A stretch of 25,720 bases of DNA from an uncultured Alistipes sp. (GTDB lineage: Bacteria; Bacteroidota; Bacteroidia; Bacteroidales; Rikenellaceae): positions 1 through 25,720 of the forward strand of contig UQNV01000033.1 in assembly GCA_900542505.1 (NCBI GenBank), read 5' to 3'. Below are positions 22,299 through 25,720 of this stretch, piece after piece. Position 1 is the first letter of the stretch. Each line of letters opens with the position of its first letter. A program made the translations under genes and the position numbers. Below the pieces are notes generated by a model, which was not told where the DNA came from, made no database searches, and saw only the letters and a list, made by a program, of their open reading frames with translations.

Positions 22299-24128
22299 AT
22301 GAGTGAATCCGCAACAGACCGACTCAAGGAGCAGGTGGCGCTGCTGCCCCTCTCGCCCGGCGTCTACCAGTTCGTCGACCGGACGGGGACCATCATCTAT
22401 GTGGGCAAGGCCAAGAGCCTGCGCAAGCGCGTGTCGTCCTACTTCGTGCAGAGCCGCGAACACAGCGCCAAGGTGCGCGTGATGGTGAAGCAAATCGTCG
22501 AAATCCGCCACATCGTCGTGGGGAGCGAGACCGACGCCCTGCTGCTCGAAAACTCGCTCATCAAGACGCTCCAGCCCCGTTACAACATCCTGCTCAAGGA
22601 CGACAAGACCTATCCGTGGATTGTCGTGCGGCGCGAACCCTTCCCGCGGGTGCAGTCCACGCGGCAGCTGGTCCGCGACGGCTCGCAGTATTTCGGCCCC
22701 TACGGCTCGGTGATGATGCAGCACAGCGTGCTGGACTTCATCCGCGAGGTGGTGCCGTTGCGCACCTGCAAACTAAACCTCTCGCCCGAGGCTATCGCCC
22801 GGGGGCGCTATACGGTCTGCCTGCAGTACCATCTGGGCAACTGCCGGGGACCCTGCGTCGGGGCCCAGAGCGAGGAGGAGTATGCGCAGCAGGTCGCGAT
22901 GGTCGTCTCGGTGCTTAAGGGCGACCTGCGTCCCGTGCGCACCTATCTCGAGGGGGAGATGCAGCGTGCGGCCGCCGAGCTCCGCTTCGAGGTGGCGCAG
23001 CGCTACAAGCAGCGCCTCGACGCGCTGGACAACTATGCCGGCCGCTCGGTGATTGTCAGCGCGCGGATTCGCGATGTCGACGTCTTCTCGCTGCTGCCCG
23101 ACGACGATGTGGCCTACTGCAACTTCGTGCGCATACGTCACGGCTCCATCGTCGGGGTCTCGACCGTGCGTCTGACGGCGGGGGTCGGCGCCGACGAGCG
23201 CGACATGCTGACGCTGGCCATCCAGCACATGGTCGAGCAGCTGGCCGGCGGCGAGCTGGCCCGCGAGGTCATCGTCCCCTTCCTCCCCTCGACGACGCTG
23301 CTCTTCGACGGGGTGACCTTCACCGTCCCCAAGCGGGGCGAGAAGCTCGAACTGCTCGAATTCTCGCAGAAGAGCGCCCGCATCTACCGCGCCGAGCAGC
23401 TCAAGAACCTCGAAATCAAGAATCCCGAACGCCATACCGAGCGGCTGATGAATGCCCTCCAGAAGGAGCTGCACCTCGACCGGCCGCCGCGCCACATCGA
23501 GTGCTTCGACAACTCCAACCTGCAGGGGGCGCACCCCGTCGCCTCGTGCGTTGTCTTCCGCGACGGCCGTCCCGCGCGCAAGGAGTACCGTCACTTCAAC
23601 ATCAAGACGGTCGAGGGGCCCGACGACTACGCCTCGATGCGCGAGGTGGTCTTCCGCCGCTACAGCCGCCTGCAGGCCGAGGGAGGCGAACTCCCCGACC
23701 TGATTATCGCCGACGGCGGCAAGGGGCAGATGGGCGTCATCCACGAGGTGCTCGAGGCGCTGGGGCTCGACATCCCGATTGCCGGTCTGGCCAAGGATGA
23801 CCGCCACCGCACGGCCGAACTCTATTGCGGCTATCCGCCGCTGCTGGTCGGTCTGCGGCCCGCCTCGCCGCTGTTCCACTTCCTGACGAGCATTCAGGAC
23901 GAAGTGCACCGCTTTGCCATCTCGTTCCATCGGCAGAAACGAAGCAAGGCGTTTATCCACAGCGAGCTCGAGCAAATCGAAGGGGTGGGCGAGAAGACTG
24001 TCTCGACGCTGCTTGCCCATTTCCGTTCGGTGGCGAAGGTCCGGGCGGCCAACATCGGCGAGCTGACGGCGCTGGTGGGCAGCGCCAAGGCGCAGAAAAT
24101 CCATGCCTTCTTCCATCCCGAGCAGTGA
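22299..24128 (+). CDS. uvrC: Excinuclease ABC subunit C
   Basis: This 609-residue nuclease makes both incisions beside DNA damage bound by UvrAB. The N-terminal GIY-YIG domain shows PGVYQFVDRTGTIIYVGKAKSLRKR (20-44) with catalytic Arg42 and Glu84 (TDALLLENSLIK). A UVR motif lies around 225-245 (LEGEMQRAAAELRFEVAQRYKQRL). The RNase H-like endonuclease domain begins with HIECFDNSNLQG and has LIIADGGKGQMG. The C-terminal helix-hairpin-helix part (IEGVGEKTVSTLLAHF) is complete. The length is typical. The start is fixed by the Shine-Dalgarno site. The last codons GAG CAG TGA are the first unit of a 10-bp repeat array that continues beyond the stop. Confidence 0.97.
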   Translation: MSESATDRLKEQVALLPLSPGVYQFVDRTGTIIYVGKAKSLRKRVSSYFVQSREHSAKVRVMVKQIVEIRHIVVGSETDALLLENSLIKTLQPRYNILLKDDKTYPWIVVRREPFPRVQSTRQLVRDGSQYFGPYGSVMMQHSVLDFIREVVPLRTCKLNLSPEAIARGRYTVCLQYHLGNCRGPCVGAQSEEEYAQQVAMVVSVLKGDLRPVRTYLEGEMQRAAAELRFEVAQRYKQRLDALDNYAGRSVIVSARIRDVDVFSLLPDDDVAYCNFVRIRHGSIVGVSTVRLTAGVGADERDMLTLAIQHMVEQLAGGELAREVIVPFLPSTTLLFDGVTFTVPKRGEKLELLEFSQKSARIYRAEQLKNLEIKNPERHTERLMNALQKELHLDRPPRHIECFDNSNLQGAHPVASCVVFRDGRPARKEYRHFNIKTVEGPDDYASMREVVFRRYSRLQAEGGELPDLIIADGGKGQMGVIHEVLEALGLDIPIAGLAKDDRHRTAELYCGYPPLLVGLRPASPLFHFLTSIQDEVHRFAISFHRQKRSKAFIHSELEQIEGVGEKTVSTLLAHFRSVAKVRAANIGELTALVGSAKAQKIHAFFHPEQ

Positions 24129-24289
24129 CGGGCAGTGACGGGCAGTGCCGGGCAGTGCCGGGTCGTGCTGAGTTGTGTCGGGTTGTGTTGGGTTGTGTCG
24201 GGTTGTGCTGAGTCGTGTCGGGTTGTGCTGGGGCGTGCTGAGTCGTGCTGAGTCGTGCTGGGTCGTGACGGGCAGTGACGGGCAGTGCC
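24120..24289. repeat. Minisatellite: 17 exact-length 10-bp units
   Basis: Seventeen consecutive 10-base units run without any indel from the last codons of uvrC into the spacer. Units vary around two forms, GGGCAGTGCC/GGGCAGTGAC at both ends and GGGTTGTGTC/GAGTCGTGCT in the middle. GTG at positions 6-8 of each unit is invariant. The first unit, GAGCAGTGAC, contains the uvrC stop codon. The remainder of the gap to tRNA-Leu (24290-24404) is GC-rich, with no gene and no strong terminator. Confidence 0.9.
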
Positions 24290-24406
24290 GGACCGGGTGG
24301 TGCAGGGCCGTGTGCGGAGGGTGTTGCCGTGCGGTGCGGACGGATGTCGGTGCGGCGGGTTTTCGGGGGCTCCGGCCCTGAAAGCGAATAAATTCGGCCC
24401 AAAATT

Positions 24407-24435
24407 TTTGGTTTGGTGAATTTTTTATACATTTG
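24407..24435 (+). promoter_or_regulatory. tRNA-Leu promoter
   Basis: TTTG (24407-24410), 17 bases and TACATTTG (24428-24435). The spacing is a little short, but the -7 box is perfect and lies about 30 bases before the tRNA. Confidence 0.6.
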
Positions 24436-24465
24436 CAGTCCCGATTCGCGTGTAGTGAACGGTTT

Positions 24466-24552
24466 GCCCGGATGGCGGAATCGGTAGACGCGTTGGTCTC
24501 AAACACCAATGACAGCAATGTCGTGCCGGTTCGACCCCGGCTCCGGGTACCA
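24466..24552 (+). tRNA. tRNA-Leu (anticodon CAA)
   Basis: This 87-base class II tRNA has acceptor arms GCCCGGA and TCCGGGT, D arm GCG/CGC, anticodon stem TTGGT/ACCAA with loop CTCAAAC, a long variable arm GACA-GCAA-TGTC, T arm GCCGG-TTCGACC-CCGGC, discriminator A and encoded CCA. It reads UUG codons. The DNA turns AT-rich immediately after it, which suggests that its 3' end serves as an integration site. Confidence 0.97.
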
Positions 24553-24555
24553 GTA

Positions 24556-24596
24556 AAAAATCCCAAATAGTTGTAAAACAGCTGTTTGGGATTTTT
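24556..24596 (+). terminator. Terminator of tRNA-Leu
   Basis: A 15-base arm pair AAAAATCCCAAATAG (24556-24570) and CTGTTTGGGATTTTT (24582-24596), with one G-T pair, starts with A5 and ends with T5 and so can act in both directions. Confidence 0.8.
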
Positions 24597-24609
24597 GTTT
24601 TGCTCGTCG

Positions 24610-24631
24610 TGTCCGCATTTTGTCCGCATTT
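24610..24631. repeat. Two direct repeats TGTCCGCATTT near tRNA-Leu
   Basis: The 11-base word occurs twice back to back (24610-24620 and 24621-24631), about 60 bases past the tRNA. Such short repeats next to an attachment site are often recombinase arm sites; this is an inference. Confidence 0.45.
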
Positions 24632-24666
24632 TTCTCGCACGTAGAGAAAATGATGATTGTAAATAC

Positions 24667-24694
24667 AAAATGGAGCCCACTATTGTGGACTCCA
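24667..24694 (-). terminator. Terminator of the truncated island gene
   Basis: On the minus strand TGGAGTCCAC/GTGGGCTCCA (10 bp with one G-T pair, loop AATA) is followed by TTTTGT, 31 bases after the stop codon. Confidence 0.8.
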
Positions 24695-24724
24695 TTCAGA
24701 ATTTTAGCAGGTTAATATTGTCTA

Positions 24725-25674
24725 TTATATTTTGGATAAGAATAATCGAATTTTATCATTGATAATTGAGGATCTGATATCATCATATTTAACCCCCAAC
24801 TCTTGCGCCATTTTTTCCAAATTTATGAAATATAATATTCCTTTGGAATATAGTACACCCTTATCAATTAACGCATCGAGTACTTTCTTTCCGATACTGC
24901 TATTCCCTATCCTATTATCGATTTTTTCTTTATATCTAGCTAAATCGCCTTTGCTATGCGATCGAAACATTAAAAATAAACGACGCATCTTTTGATATTT
25001 GTCGATAATGTCCGAAGGTATTCCTTCTTGTGATATATGAGATTGATATTGAACAAACGGGAAAGATAATTGATTCTTGCAAATCAATTGAAATTGTTTA
25101 TCTATTCGACCTTTATTTGTTAAACTAGGGAGAATACCTTTTTTATTGCAGCTGACATTGAAATTATTACATTCAAGAACTATACTTTCATTTTGTCTCC
25201 CTGCATTTAATAAAATCTCAGTGGGCGTGCACTTGATGGTGTCGCATCTAATATATGCGGGTGGAGTGAACTCTATTTTTTCAGATGAAAGGCTTATTGT
25301 TAAAGGGACATCGACTATAACATTGGATATCTCTGATCCGATATAAAGTTCATCAGAACACTTAGCATATGTTATGTATGAATAATCCTCGCTGTCACTG
25401 TCCGGTCTAAAAAAATTTAATTCGCACGTGATATCATGGGTTGTCTCGTCAACTCTTTGAGCCGTTAACTCCATTGAAGAATAGTGTCCCTTTTTATCTA
25501 AAGCTTTTAATGATTCAAATAGGTATGGAATAAATTCTTTATCAACGACTCGATCTTGATTTGCCAACTCATTATAAATGTAGAAAAGTATGTATGCATT
25601 GCTAGTGTAGCCTGTCAGATATTGAAATACATAATCTTTATATTTGGGATTCTTTATTATCTTTGAGATTATAT
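24725..25674 (-). CDS. 5'-truncated AT-rich island gene of unknown function
   Basis: The frame runs without a stop from 24725 to the adapter junction at 25674, so about 316 C-terminal residues are present and the true start lies outside the window. A TTG at 25567 is not a credible start, because the upstream residues (including NPKYKDYVFQYLTGYTSNAY) read as good protein. The visible part has a helical N-side, a middle beta-rich section with several cysteines (about 25100-25420), and a helical C-terminus ending in a winged-helix-like stretch (SKGILYFINLEKMAQELGVKYDDIRSSI). No motif identifies it. Low GC and the position beside tRNA-Leu suggest a horizontally acquired island. It might be the C-terminal part of a large defence-type protein, but nothing proves it. 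Confidence 0.7.
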
Positions 25675-25720
25675 CTGTCTCTTATACACATCTGACGCTG
25701 CCGACGATATGCAGTGTGTA
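25675..25720. other. Nextera adapter with i5 index (right end)
   Basis: CTGTCTCTTATACACATCT begins at 25675 and continues through the Nextera read-1 adapter to 25707. TATGCAGT (25708-25715) is the reverse complement of i5 index ACTGCATA, and GTGTA opens the P5 sequence. This is library sequence, not genome. Confidence 0.97.

Noticed and set aside
24120..24289. Possible CRISPR array
   Set aside because: The units are 10 bases long and contiguous, without spacers, and no cas genes are near.
24425..24640. Small gene on the minus strand (GAGVEPARHCCHWCL...)
   Set aside because: This is the translated complement of tRNA-Leu, a common false gene.
22773..24695. 640-codon open frame on the minus strand, including Thr/Gln/His/Pro repeats
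   Set aside because: It is antisense to uvrC and passes through the 10-bp minisatellite and tRNA-Leu; the repeats are only the translated satellite.
24725..25567. Complete 280-residue gene starting at TTG 25567
   Set aside because: The frame stays open to the adapter junction and the upstream residues read as normal protein, so the gene is truncated, not complete.

Overview
The window is most likely chromosomal DNA from a GC-rich member of the Bacteroidales, with Alistipes/Rikenellaceae as best guess. The evidence is repeated matches to the Bacteroidetes sigma consensus (TTTG-N19..21-TAnnTTTG), general lack of Shine-Dalgarno sites, a DUF3871 gene, a Bacteroidetes-type three-subunit succinate dehydrogenase/fumarate reductase, and a PspC/PadR/DUF2807 operon. 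Both ends carry untrimmed Nextera library adapter (1-18 and 25675-25720), so only 19-25674 is biological.

Layout. (1) 19-2742 is the right end of a lower-GC integrated element: a small unknown gene, a RecA/AAA_24-like ATPase and a DUF3871 protein. It ends at a displaced tRNA 3' end followed by the tRNA's own terminator, which looks like an attachment site. (2) 2743-24552 is GC-rich core genome: a small charged protein, a surface-type lipoprotein, a DsbD-type disulfide reductase divergent from a family 2 glycosyltransferase, pfkA followed by a PfkB-family sugar/nucleoside kinase, a five-gene PspC-PspC-PadR-DUF2807-PspC operon, a fructose-6-phosphate aldolase/transaldolase, sdhC-sdhA-sdhB, a 5-formyl-THF cyclo-ligase fused to DUF169 and overlapping a patatin phospholipase, a CNNM/CBS membrane protein, uvrC and tRNA-Leu(CAA). 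(3) From about 24553 the DNA becomes AT-rich again. It holds a 5'-truncated gene of unknown function, probably the edge of a second island inserted at tRNA-Leu.

How the parts fit. pfkA, the PfkB kinase and the transaldolase-like enzyme belong to central sugar metabolism. SdhCAB is the membrane fumarate/succinate system used by gut Bacteroidales in anaerobic respiration. DsbD supplies reducing power to the periplasm. The PadR operon resembles a self-regulated envelope-stress module, with a PadR-type dyad lying on its own promoter.

The features most worth a second look are the cyclo-ligase-DUF169 fusion, the PadR-type operator, an apparently orphan structured RNA at 20252-20524, a 410-nt leader of the CNNM gene, an exact 10-bp minisatellite that begins inside the last codons of uvrC, and the two island boundaries. 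I found no CRISPR array, transposase, integrase or rRNA. I did not find a complete new multi-gene system; the two truncated islands are the likeliest places for one to continue outside the window.
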